A stretch of 64,000 bases of DNA, taken from Streptomyces rishiriensis. GTDB taxonomy: Bacteria; Actinomycetota; Actinomycetes; Streptomycetales; Streptomycetaceae. The stretch covers positions 3,224,001-3,288,000 of the forward strand of contig NZ_JAUSWV010000002.1 in NCBI RefSeq assembly GCF_030815485.1, written 5' to 3'. The position numbers and the translations under genes were made by a program. The notes below the pieces were generated by a model. It saw nothing but the letters and a program-made list of their open reading frames with translations, ran no database searches and was not told the DNA's origin. Position 1 is the stretch's first letter. Every line of letters starts with the position of its first letter. Shown here piece after piece: positions 8,833 to 17,246 of this stretch.

Positions 8833-9366
8833 ATGCGCAGAGGACTCGTACACGTACTGGCCTGGTCGCTCGCCACGGGCGCGGCGGTCACGTTGTCGTG
8901 GTGGGGTGTCCACACGGTGATGGCGGGCACGGCCTACGACCCACCGCGCGCCCTGCCGCTCACCGCGGGCGACGCGAGCACACAGGAGACGGAGCCGCCG
9001 GCCTCGCCGACGAGCAGCCCGTCCGGGTCGCCGAGCCCTTCCCCGACCCCGAGCCGGACCCCGGTGTCCCCGTCCGCCTCCCGGACGGCGGCGACCGCGG
9101 GCTCCTCCCCCAGTCCCTCCGCAACGCCCCGGAGCACCTCCCGGGGCACGGTCAGGAGCTACGACACCGACGGCGGGCTGGTCGTCTTCGACCTGGGCAA
9201 GGCGTCCGCGTCGCTGGTCTCGGCGACGCCGGGCGCCGGCTGGTCGATGCAGGTGTGGAAGACGGAGTCGTGGATCCGGGTGGAGTTCGGCTCCGGCGCG
9301 GACCGGGTGTCGGTGTTCTGCACCTGGCACGACGGGCCGCCCCGGGTCGAGGTGGGTACGTACTGA
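8833..9366 (+). CDS. Small exported protein with Ser/Pro-rich linker
   Basis: This 177-aa protein of unknown function starts with a hydrophobic segment (LVHVLAWSLATGAAVTLSWW) that is either a signal anchor or an uncleaved signal peptide. A low-complexity Ser/Pro/Thr linker covers about residues 55-110. A compact domain of about 65 residues follows, containing GGLVVFDLG and a Trp-rich stretch (GWSMQVWKTESWIRVEF) with one Cys near the end. It is divergent from the two-component operon, separated by 142 bp, so the two-component system may control it. Similar short anchored proteins are common in Streptomyces; no enzymatic motif is visible. Confidence 0.8.
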   Translation: MRRGLVHVLAWSLATGAAVTLSWWGVHTVMAGTAYDPPRALPLTAGDASTQETEPPASPTSSPSGSPSPSPTPSRTPVSPSASRTAATAGSSPSPSATPRSTSRGTVRSYDTDGGLVVFDLGKASASLVSATPGAGWSMQVWKTESWIRVEFGSGADRVSVFCTWHDGPPRVEVGTY

Positions 9367-9570
9367 CGACCGGGCCGCGGCCGGCGGACCGGCCGGTCCC
9401 GGGTCGTGTCCGCCACGTCCCGCCCGGCCGGCGACGCCCGGCACGCCCGCTCGCCGCGTTGTCGTGACCGCCCACCCCGGTAGGAGGCCGGCCCGCCGCC
9501 TTGCGATCGCACGCGCCGGACGACGCGAGCCCTGCCCTCCGGGCGGACGGCGCCACCTTGCGGACACGGC

Positions 9571-10440
9571 CTAGCGGAAGACCGAGGGCGGCGGGGCGGG
9601 TGAGGCCACCGCCGACGCGTCCACGACCGGTACCGCGCCGCCGGTGAAGTCGGTGAGCGACCTGCCGTGCTCGACCCGGCCGGGGTGGGGGTCGGAGGCG
9701 GCCCGGCGGGTCAGCTCGGCGATCGGCAGCGGCAGGTCGCAGGCGACGAGTACGGCGTTGCCGAACCGTTTGCCGCGCAGCACGGCCGGGTCCGCGACCA
9801 GCGCGAGTTCCCCGAACCGGGCGGCGGCGGTGGCGATCTGGCCGCGCAGGTGCGCGAGCGGCGGGCCGTCGGCGAGGTTGGCGGCGTAGGTCCCGCCGGG
9901 CCCGAGCGCCCTGCGGACCTCGTCGAGGAACTCGGCCGAGGTGAGGTGGGCGGGGGTCCGGGCTCCGCTGAACACGTCGGCCACGACGAGATCCGCCCAC
10001 CCGTCGGGCACCTTGGCGAGACCTTCGCGCGCGTCCGCCGACCTCACCCTGATGCGCGCGCCCGGGTCCAGCGGCAGCTCCCGGCGCACCAGTTGGACGA
10101 GGGCCGCGTCCCGTTCGACGACCTGCTGGGTCGAGCGGGGACGGGTCGCGGCGACGTACCGGGCGAGGGTGAACGCGCCACCGCCGAGGTGCACGACGTG
10201 CAGGGGCTTACCGGGCGGTGCGACGAGGTCGACGACATGACCGAGGCGCCGCTGGTACTCGAAGGAGAGATGGGCGGGGTCGTCCAGGTCGACGTGCGAC
10301 TGGGGGGCTCCGTCGATGAGCAGCGTCCAGGCCCGCGCCCGGTCCCGGTCGGCTACGAGCTGGGCGAGTCCGCCGTCGACGGGCTCGACCACGGCGGCGT
10401 CGGCGTCCCGCTCGCGCCGGGTGTTCCTGGACTTTGCCAT
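9571..10440 (-). CDS. Spermidine-synthase-like methyltransferase-fold protein
   Basis: This 289-aa protein has the fold of polyamine aminopropyltransferases. The Rossmann nucleotide-binding loop reads VVHLGGGAFTLARYV, followed by acidic strand ends VVERDAAL and RVRSADAREGL and the segment ADLVVADVFSG. The ATG at 10440 (MAKSRNTRRERD) fits the domain start; an upstream frame is open but unlike coding sequence. Such short proteins are usually annotated spermidine synthase or fused-MFS relatives, but this one has no membrane part. Whether it makes polyamines cannot be decided. It stands alone on the minus strand. Confidence 0.8.
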   Translation of the reverse strand: MAKSRNTRRERDADAAVVEPVDGGLAQLVADRDRARAWTLLIDGAPQSHVDLDDPAHLSFEYQRRLGHVVDLVAPPGKPLHVVHLGGGAFTLARYVAATRPRSTQQVVERDAALVQLVRRELPLDPGARIRVRSADAREGLAKVPDGWADLVVADVFSGARTPAHLTSAEFLDEVRRALGPGGTYAANLADGPPLAHLRGQIATAAARFGELALVADPAVLRGKRFGNAVLVACDLPLPIAELTRRAASDPHPGRVEHGRSLTDFTGGAVPVVDASAVASPAPPPSVFR

Positions 10441-10664
10441 GACAGCATTTTCGCAGGCCGCGGGTGCTCCCCGCGCGCCCGACCCCACAGCGACCCGACG
10501 GCGGCCGAGCGGTGCGGCGGACAGGGCCGGGCGGTGGCCCGAGCAGGGGTCCGGCAAGCGGGCGGGCCGTCGGCCGGGCGGCGGTCACGGCGCTCGCGGG
10601 CACGCGCGCGTGCGGCGCGGGGCCCCGGCAGCCGGGTGCCGCGCCGGTCACACCGGAGGCGTCC

Positions 10665-11054
10665 TCACCGGCAGCTGTCCGCCGCCTCGATCAGCCGGGC
10701 CGCCTCGCCCAGCGCCCGCCGCAGCACCGCCGGATCCGTCGCGAGATCCGCCTCACCGGGAGGCACCAGCCACTCCGGGCCCTCGACCGGCGGCTCGGGG
10801 GCGAGTCGCAGTCCACGGCCGTCGGTCCTCGTACAGGTACTGCCCGGCATGTCCCATGCCGCCGCCGTACCGGCCGGCACCACGAAGCCGAGCGTGTCGT
10901 CGCCGTCGTCGTGCAGCACGGGTCCCACCCCGTCCCCGGTCGACCCCCTTCGCAGGATGTCGACCGCCTCCAACCCCTGACGGGTCGGCACCGTCACCAC
11001 GTCGCACGCCGCCACCGACGTCATAGAAGGAACGTTGCTCTGGCTGGTCTCCAT
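10665..11054 (-). CDS. Small conserved protein divergent from TPR regulator
   Basis: This 129-aa protein has no recognised function. ATG 11054 is preferred because GGAGG lies 7 bases upstream; ATGs at 11114 and 11024 are alternatives. The C-terminal half (GFVVPAGTAAAW, then EWLVPPGE, then a helix rich in Ala and Leu) resembles the layout of the 195-aa protein at 19414-20001, suggesting distant relationship to the small primase/polymerase-like proteins of Streptomyces. It is divergent from the XRE/TPR regulator and may be controlled by it. Confidence 0.65.
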   Translation of the reverse strand: METSQSNVPSMTSVAACDVVTVPTRQGLEAVDILRRGSTGDGVGPVLHDDGDDTLGFVVPAGTAAAWDMPGSTCTRTDGRGLRLAPEPPVEGPEWLVPPGEADLATDPAVLRRALGEAARLIEAADSCR

Positions 11055-11310
11055 CCCGGCCTCCACCGCGCAGCCCGCCTGTAGTCCACAAGGTTCAACG
11101 CCGCACGGCGTCAAGGGCTACGGCGGAAGTCCGCCGCAAAGGATGGCAGTTCATGGCAGATCGCGGATGAGATATCCGGTTTGTGACCAAACACCGCATG
11201 GCGGCCCGACCGCAGCAGGTACGTTCTTGCCCGCCGGGAACAAGGGTGCCACACGGACAACTCATCCCTCTTCCGGCATGGTTCGACGGTTCGCACGAGA
11301 GGACCCGGCC

Positions 11311-12768
11311 ATGGCGTCGTCAACGGTGACCCCACCTCGGCCCGACCGGCCGGCACGGCCCAACCTCGCCTTCCGCCACTTGCGCGGACATCGCTCGCCG
11401 GCCGAGTTCGCCGCACTCGTGCGGCGGGCCGCCCGCGAGATCGGCGAGCGCGTCAGCTGTGACGCGCGCTACATCGGGCGGGTCGAGGCGGGCGAGATCC
11501 GCTGCCCCAACTACGCGTACGAGCGGGTGTTCCTGCACATGTTCCCCGGTCGCACGCTCACCGACCTGGGGTTCGCGTCCCGCGCGTCCGTGCGCGGACG
11601 AGGGGCGCGCAGCCCCGAGGACGCGCCCTGCGCGCACACCACAAGACCGGAGCGCACCACCAGTGACGAGCGGAACACGAGTGAGACGGGCAAGGCGCCC
11701 AAGCCGTATGACACGCAGGACACGTACGACACGCACCACAACCACGAGGAGAGCGACGTGCTGCGTCGCGCATTCATGACCGGCGGAGGTGCCACGATGG
11801 CCGCCGCCACGCTGGGCCCCCTCGGGCTCGCCCACGACGCGTCGGCGGATCGTCCCGTGCGCCGCGCGGGAGCGGGCGAGGCCGGCGCCCTCGAAGAAGC
11901 GGTCCGCAGGATCCGGCTGCTGGACGACCGGCACGGGGCCGACGGCCTCTACCGGCGGGCGGCCGCTCCGCTGCGCGCCGCCTACGCGCTGCTGGACGCC
12001 GGGACGACCCGGCAGACGACCGCCGACCGGCTCCACTCGGGCGCCGGGGAACTCGCCATCTCGGTGGGCTGGCTGGCACACGACTCGGGCCGCTTCGACG
12101 ACGCGCGCTCGCACTACGCCGAGGCGCTGGCCACCGCCCGGATGACCGGGGACCAGGGACTGGAGGCACACGCCTTCTGCAACACGGCGTTCCTGGCACG
12201 GGACGCCGGCCGGCCCCGTGAGGCCGTCCGCGCCGCCCAGGCCGCGCAGCGCGTCGCCCGCCCCCTGGGCTCGCCCCGCCTGATGTCCCTGCTGGCGCTG
12301 CGCGAGGCGGGCGGCTGGGCGGGGCTCGCCGACCGCACCGGCTGTGAGCAGGCGCTCGTCCGCGCGCAGGCCCTCTACGACCGGGGGCCCTGCGACAGCG
12401 ACCCCGAATGGATGAGCTTCTACGGCGAGGCCGAGCTCGAAGGGCTCGAGGCGCAGTGCTGGTCGACCCTGGGCGACTGGACGCGCGCGGCCCGGCACGC
12501 GGGGCGGGCGGCGGAGCTCCAGGACCCGCACTTCTCCCGGAACATCGCGCTGTACACGGCCGAGCTGGCGGACGATCTCGCGCGCGGGGGCCACCCCGAC
12601 GAGGCGGCGATCGCCGGGATGCGGGTCCTGGACCTGCTGGACCAGGTCCAGTCGTCCCGGATCCAGACCATGCTGGCGGGTACGGCCAGGGTGCTGCTGC
12701 CGCACCGCCGGGCGGGGGGCGTGTCCACGTTCCTGGAGCGGCACGCCTCGACCCCGCGGATGGTGTGA
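11311..12768 (+). CDS. XRE-like regulator with TPR domain
   Basis: This 485-aa protein combines an N-terminal helix-turn-helix region (about 20-90, VSCDARYIGRVEAGEIRCP) with a C-terminal array of TPR-like helices (about 190-470). The layout resembles NsdA-like, sporulation-associated regulators of Streptomyces, which repress development and antibiotic production; assignment to one of them is not possible here. A low-complexity polar stretch lies at about 105-148, and at residues 152-175 a Tat-like twin-arginine plus hydrophobic run (RRAFMTGG, then Ala/Gly-rich) occurs inside the protein, a feature these regulators often show. The start at 11311 has GAGAGGA 9 bases upstream; ATG 11278 lacks a ribosome site. 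Confidence 0.85.
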   Translation: MASSTVTPPRPDRPARPNLAFRHLRGHRSPAEFAALVRRAAREIGERVSCDARYIGRVEAGEIRCPNYAYERVFLHMFPGRTLTDLGFASRASVRGRGARSPEDAPCAHTTRPERTTSDERNTSETGKAPKPYDTQDTYDTHHNHEESDVLRRAFMTGGGATMAAATLGPLGLAHDASADRPVRRAGAGEAGALEEAVRRIRLLDDRHGADGLYRRAAAPLRAAYALLDAGTTRQTTADRLHSGAGELAISVGWLAHDSGRFDDARSHYAEALATARMTGDQGLEAHAFCNTAFLARDAGRPREAVRAAQAAQRVARPLGSPRLMSLLALREAGGWAGLADRTGCEQALVRAQALYDRGPCDSDPEWMSFYGEAELEGLEAQCWSTLGDWTRAARHAGRAAELQDPHFSRNIALYTAELADDLARGGHPDEAAIAGMRVLDLLDQVQSSRIQTMLAGTARVLLPHRRAGGVSTFLERHASTPRMV

Positions 12769-12814
12769 GACCCGGTTCCCCCAAGCCGCCCGGGGCCGGC
12801 GCCCCCGCCCCCGG

Positions 12815-13408
12815 TTACCCGAGGTGCCCGAGGTCGTTCCAGCTCTCGATCGCCGGTTCGCCGTAGGCCCAGCCCAGGATCGACAGCGACGTCGGGTTCA
12901 GCCGGATCCGGGCCGCGAAGTCCAGCGGCAGACCCAGCCAGCGTGCCCCGATGGAGCGGAGAATGTGCCCGTGGGCGAAGACCAGCACATCCCGGTCGGC
13001 CGAGCGGGCCCAGGCGACCGCCTCGTCCGCGCGGGCGGTGACCTCGGCGAGCGTCTCGCCCTCCGGGACGCCGTCCCGCCAGATGAGCCAGCCGGGCCGG
13101 GCGGCCTGGATCTCCGCGGGCGTCATGCCCTCGTAGGCGCCGTAGTGCCACTCCATGAGCGTGTCCCAGGTCGTGGCCCGCTCACCGAAGCCGGCGAGCT
13201 CGCACGTCTCACGCGCGCGTGCCAGCGGGCTGGTGCGTATCTCCACGTCCGTCAGGCCGTCGAACGGCGCCCGGTGCAGCCGTTCGCCCAGCAGCTTGGC
13301 GCCCCGGCGGCCCTCCTCCAGGAGGGGCACATCGGTCCGGCCGGTGTGCTTGCCGGACAGCGACCACTCCGTCTGTCCGTGCCGGGCCAGCAGGATGCGC
13401 GGTGCCAT
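12815..13408 (-). CDS. Histidine phosphatase (phosphoglycerate mutase-like)
   Basis: This 197-aa cytoplasmic protein belongs to the histidine phosphatase superfamily. It begins with the catalytic RHG motif (LLARHGQTEWS, nucleophile His), has the conserved Arg in IRTSPLARARET, the general acid Glu in MEWHYGAYEGM and the second catalytic His in LVFAHGHILR. The ATG at 13408 places the RHG motif at residue 9, as usual. Closest functional classes are acid phosphatases or phosphoglycerate mutase-like enzymes; the substrate is unknown. It is divergent from the PAP2 gene. Confidence 0.92.
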   Translation of the reverse strand: MAPRILLARHGQTEWSLSGKHTGRTDVPLLEEGRRGAKLLGERLHRAPFDGLTDVEIRTSPLARARETCELAGFGERATTWDTLMEWHYGAYEGMTPAEIQAARPGWLIWRDGVPEGETLAEVTARADEAVAWARSADRDVLVFAHGHILRSIGARWLGLPLDFAARIRLNPTSLSILGWAYGEPAIESWNDLGHLG

Positions 13409-13631
13409 GGGGGACCTTTCCGGGGAGACCCTGAGAGGGATCAGGGGAGAAGGAGGAAGCGGATCCCTTCCATCATCGCTCACCCTGAACAGGGGCAACC
13501 CGGAGGGCGATCTCAGCGTCTTTGAGAGCCGGGGCGCCCATCGAGGGCGCGCGCTCACACCGTAAAGTGGCCCGTCCCGAGCCACCGGCACCGCAGCGAC
13601 CGGACAGCGATACGAAGGGGGAGGCGATCGG

Positions 13632-14585
13632 ATGCCGCAGACCGAGACACCAGGCACCGAGGCGGCCCCGCGGGCACGGCTGCGCTGGTGGACCGAGCTG
13701 CCCCTGCTCCTGCTGGTGTACGCCTGCTACTCCGCGGGCCGACTGCTCGCGCGCGGTGACGTGACCACCGCCGTCGACCACGGCCTGGCGCTCCTGCGCA
13801 TCGAGAAGTTCCTGCACATCAACGCCGAGCATCCGCTGAACCGGCTGTTCAGGAGCCAGGCGTGGATCGGCGTGCCGGCAGACTTCTGGTACGCGTCGCT
13901 GCACTACCTGGTGACACCGGTGATCCTGGTCTGGCTGTTCCGGTCCCGGGCACTGCGCTACCGGGCGGACCGCACCTGGCTGATGACGTCCACGTTCATG
14001 GGTCTCATCGGCTTCACGCTGATGCCCACCTGCCCGCCCCGGCTGCTGTCGGCGGGCCACGGCTTCGTGGACACCATGGCCCAGTACAGCTCGTACGGCT
14101 GGTGGGGCGGCGAGGCGAGCGCGCCGCGCGGCATGGGCGGCATGACCAACCAGTACGCGGCGATGCCCAGTCTGCACGTGGGCTGGGCCCTGTGGTGCGG
14201 TGTCATGCTGTGGCGGCACGGCGGCACGCGTACGGCGAAGACGGCGGGCGTCGTCTACCCGCTGGTGACGACGCTCGTGGTGATGGGCACCGCCAACCAC
14301 TACTTCCTCGACGCGGTCGCGGGCGCGGCCGTGATGGGCGTCGGACTGCTGCTGACGCCGCTGGTGATGCGCGGCGCGGACCGCGCCCGGGTGTGGTTCG
14401 CGGCCCGTGTCCCGCTGGTCCCCGCGGCCTCTGCCGGCACATCGTCCTCGATTGTCAGTGGCGGATGCCAGACTTCGACGGGTGAGCGAATTCCACGGCA
14501 GCGCGAGTCACGCTTCGGCCCCGGAGCCGAGCCGGGTGCCTCCCCCTCGGACGCGGGGGACGGCGCTCCGGCAGCGGCTCGCTGA
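13632..14585 (+). CDS. PAP2-superfamily membrane phosphatase
   Basis: This 317-aa integral membrane protein belongs to the PAP2/inositolphosphotransferase-like group that acts on lipid phosphates. Six hydrophobic segments are visible. The conserved motifs are present: AAMPSLHVGWAL (motif with first catalytic His) and GTANHYFLDAVAG (second catalytic His with Asp). About 60 residues after the last membrane segment are hydrophilic and low in complexity; they overlap the next gene by up to 104 bp, so the native stop or the start of the next gene may be misplaced. GGGGGAGGCG precedes the ATG. Confidence 0.88.
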   Translation: MPQTETPGTEAAPRARLRWWTELPLLLLVYACYSAGRLLARGDVTTAVDHGLALLRIEKFLHINAEHPLNRLFRSQAWIGVPADFWYASLHYLVTPVILVWLFRSRALRYRADRTWLMTSTFMGLIGFTLMPTCPPRLLSAGHGFVDTMAQYSSYGWWGGEASAPRGMGGMTNQYAAMPSLHVGWALWCGVMLWRHGGTRTAKTAGVVYPLVTTLVVMGTANHYFLDAVAGAAVMGVGLLLTPLVMRGADRARVWFAARVPLVPAASAGTSSSIVSGGCQTSTGERIPRQRESRFGPGAEPGASPSDAGDGAPAAAR

Positions 14586-15657
14586 GCTGCGCGGCCCCGA
14601 CGTTCCGGCCAAGGCGCTGGACGCCCGTGCCCTCGCGGCGCTGGCCGCCAATCCGGGCTGCGAGCGGCGCGCGATCCTCGACGGCGCCGGGGTGGACAAG
14701 GCGACGCTGGCGGACGCGCTGGGCTCGCCCTCGGCCTTCGGGCAGTCCCAGTTCGCCCTGACGCGCGGCAACGCGTTCGAGGCGAAGGTGAAGGCGGACG
14801 GCGGCGCCGAACTGCTGCGGCTGGTGCACGAGCGGCTGGATCCCGGCGCCGCGCCGCCCGTCGGCGCGGCCCTGCCCGACCTGTCCGCGATCGGCCCCGA
14901 GGGGCGCACCGCGCGCACCGCGCTGGCGCTGCGCGAGGCCACCGAGGCGACCGGTACCTGGACGCTCCTGGACCACCCGATGATCGCGCTCGACGTCGCG
15001 GGCTCCCCCGCCTTCCTGGAGCCGGACGCGGTGGTGGTGCACCCGGACGGCAGCTGGACGGTCGTGGAGATCAAGTCCTTCCCGATGCTGGACGGCTCGG
15101 CCGATCCGGCGAAGGTCGGCGCGGCCGCCCGGCAGGCCGCCGTGTACGTGCTCGCCCTCGAGGCGGTCGCCGCCCGGCTCGACCCGGCCCCGCGCGTGCG
15201 CCACCGCGTCCTCCTGGTCTGCCCCAAGGACTTCTCCAACCTGCCCACCGCGTCCGCCGTGGACGTGCGCAAGCAGCGCGCGGTCACCAGCCGCCAACTC
15301 GCCCGCCTCACCCGCATCCAGGACATCGCCGACGCCCTCCCCGACGGCACCTGTTTCTCCCCCGAGCTGCCCGCCGAGCGGCTCACCGCGGCCGTCGAGG
15401 CGGTCCCGGCGGCCTACGCGCCCGAGTGCCTGGCCGCCTGCGAGCTGGCGTTCCACTGCCGTGAGCGATCCCGCGCGGCCGGCGCCGTCACCTCCCTGGG
15501 CCGTTCCGTGCGGGCCGAACTGGGCGGGCTCACCACCGTCGAGGACGTCCTGGCGGCGGCGCGGGGCGAGAGCGGCGATCCGGCGGATCCGGCGGTCGCC
15601 GCCCTGCGCCGGGCCGCACGACTGCGCGCCGACGCCCTGGGGGCGACGTGTCACTGA
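14482..15657 (+). CDS. RecB/Cas4-like nuclease with predicted Fe-S cluster
   Basis: This 391-aa protein has the PD-(D/E)XK core of RecB-type nucleases: Asp182 in EPDAVVVHPDG, Glu196 and Lys198 in VVEIKSF, and the QxxxY motif (Gln218, Tyr222). Four cysteines match the Fe-S staple of AddB, Cas4 and Dna2: Cys60 in NPGCERRAIL before the core, and Cys316, Cys320 and Cys326 (C-x3-C-x5-C) after it. It would bind and cut single-stranded DNA ends. The GTG at 14482 is the likely start but would overlap the PAP2 gene by 104 bp and lacks a clear ribosome site; GTG 14536 is an alternative. It overlaps the next gene by 10 bp and forms an operon with it and the helicase gene. Confidence 0.85.
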   Translation: MSEFHGSASHASAPEPSRVPPPRTRGTALRQRLAELRGPDVPAKALDARALAALAANPGCERRAILDGAGVDKATLADALGSPSAFGQSQFALTRGNAFEAKVKADGGAELLRLVHERLDPGAAPPVGAALPDLSAIGPEGRTARTALALREATEATGTWTLLDHPMIALDVAGSPAFLEPDAVVVHPDGSWTVVEIKSFPMLDGSADPAKVGAAARQAAVYVLALEAVAARLDPAPRVRHRVLLVCPKDFSNLPTASAVDVRKQRAVTSRQLARLTRIQDIADALPDGTCFSPELPAERLTAAVEAVPAAYAPECLAACELAFHCRERSRAAGAVTSLGRSVRAELGGLTTVEDVLAAARGESGDPADPAVAALRRAARLRADALGATCH

Positions 15658-17246
15658 TCACCACCCTCGCCCGCCTCGAGGCCGTCACCACCGGGCGCGC
15701 CCAACCCACCGCCACCGTCCGGCACCGGCACCTGTCCGAGCGGCCGCTGGTCTTCGTGCCGCTGACCACGGCCGGCGAGGCCGGTGCCCCGCTGGGCGCG
15801 TTGGTCGGCACCGACCGGGACGCGCCCCGGCTGCTCGTCGTACCGCAGCCGCGCGACCGTGAGCTGAGGTTCGCGTTCCTCGCCGAACTGGCCGACGTCG
15901 TCCTGCCCTACCTCGACTCCTACGCCGACGTCGTGGAGGCCGCCGAGCGCAGCGAGACCGATCCGGAGACCGGCAAACGCGTCAAGGTCGAGGTCGAGCT
16001 GTGCGCCGACGCCCCCCAGCTGATCGTGCCGAGTCGCGCGGGCGTCGACCTCGTGCGCCTTCTGGGCCGCTCCATGCGCTTTCGCCGCACGGCGGAGCAG
16101 GACCCGCAGACGCCGTATCCCGCGCCCCCGCGCGTGCCGCTGCTCGGGCGGTGGCTGACCCACTTCGGGGAGCGGTCCCGGGTGCCCGGCTCCTCGCTGC
16201 TGACGGCGATGACGGACATCCTGGGCCGGCACTGGGCGACCGGCCAGTCCAGCCTGGAGGACCAGCACCTCGGAGCACAGCTCGCCTGGATCGCCCCGCC
16301 GCCGGGCGAGACGGGCGCGGAGGCCGCGCTGCGCGCCGAACTCGCGCGGGACGCCGCCGGACAGCTGCTGTGCCCACCCGCCGGTCCGGCGACGGACCCG
16401 GCGTTCGACAACAGGCTGCTCGCCCCGGCCATCGAGCGCTACGACCGCGCCCGTACCGCCCTGGCCGCCGCCGAGGACGGCCTCCAGGCGGACGACCGGC
16501 TGGGCGCGCTCACCGCGGCCGAGCGGGAGATCCGCGAGCTGGTGAGGAGCCGGACCCTGCCCACCTGGAACAAGGTGTGGGAGGGCCTGGACCTGCTGCG
16601 AGCGCTGCCGGAGGGCGCGCACGTCGAGGAGCGGTGGACGCGCGACCGGTGGTCGTTCACCGGCCACCGGGACCGGGTCGTCGCCGGTGAGCCCCCGCAG
16701 CCGCGGCGCGACGACGCGGTCACCGCCGCCAACAAGCTCGCCACCCGTGAGCGCGAACAGGCGCGGCTGGAGGCGCAGGAGGCGCTCGACGACCCGCTGG
16801 TGATGGCGGGGCGGCGGCTGGCCGGGGAGGCGTTCGCGGGCGAAGTCGTCGAGGTGGTCATGGCGTACAGCGAGAGCAAGCGGCCGAGCCCGCGCCCGCT
16901 GGTCACCGTACGGACGGACGACCGGCCGCATCTCGGGGAGCGGGCGAAGGTGTTCCGGTCGCTGGGCGGGAAGCCGCAGGCCGCCGAGTTCGTGGGGCGG
17001 GACGGCGAGGAGGAGGACGGCCTGCTGGTGCTGCGGATCGTCGACAAGATGGGCCGCGGCAAGGAGCCGGAGGCGGGATCCGTGCCCGAGAAGGGCGACC
17101 AACTCTGTTTCACGCTCTTCGAGCACGAGCAGCGCGGCGGCGCGAAGCTGCCCGATCCGGAGGACACCCCGTGGACGCACGGCGGTCCGCCGGGCGAGCA
17201 GGCGCCCGAGGTCCCCGATTCCGTCACCCAGGAGGATGTCCTGTGA
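15648..17246 (+). CDS. Unknown protein of nuclease-helicase operon
   Basis: I do not recognise this 532-aa protein. It starts with GTG inside the end of the nuclease gene and ends with a GTGA overlap with the helicase gene, so the three products are probably made in fixed ratio and may form a complex. It is soluble, with no signal peptide or membrane segment. The N-terminal 150 residues look alpha/beta, followed by a segment with many Ala/Glu/Arg-rich helices (about 285-400) that could be coiled coil. The C-terminal region (about 410-500, PLVTVRTDDRPHLGERAKVF) looks like a small beta-rich domain of the kind found in the 1B/barrel part of SF1B helicases. By position it could be the missing middle part of a split Dna2-like enzyme. 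Confidence 0.75.
   Translation: MSLITTLARLEAVTTGRAQPTATVRHRHLSERPLVFVPLTTAGEAGAPLGALVGTDRDAPRLLVVPQPRDRELRFAFLAELADVVLPYLDSYADVVEAAERSETDPETGKRVKVEVELCADAPQLIVPSRAGVDLVRLLGRSMRFRRTAEQDPQTPYPAPPRVPLLGRWLTHFGERSRVPGSSLLTAMTDILGRHWATGQSSLEDQHLGAQLAWIAPPPGETGAEAALRAELARDAAGQLLCPPAGPATDPAFDNRLLAPAIERYDRARTALAAAEDGLQADDRLGALTAAEREIRELVRSRTLPTWNKVWEGLDLLRALPEGAHVEERWTRDRWSFTGHRDRVVAGEPPQPRRDDAVTAANKLATREREQARLEAQEALDDPLVMAGRRLAGEAFAGEVVEVVMAYSESKRPSPRPLVTVRTDDRPHLGERAKVFRSLGGKPQAAEFVGRDGEEEDGLLVLRIVDKMGRGKEPEAGSVPEKGDQLCFTLFEHEQRGGAKLPDPEDTPWTHGGPPGEQAPEVPDSVTQEDVL

Noticed and set aside
13523..13764. Alternative small plus-strand frame over the PAP2 start
   Set aside because: It overlaps the PAP2 frame, which has clear family motifs and a ribosome site; the alternative is Arg/Pro-rich.
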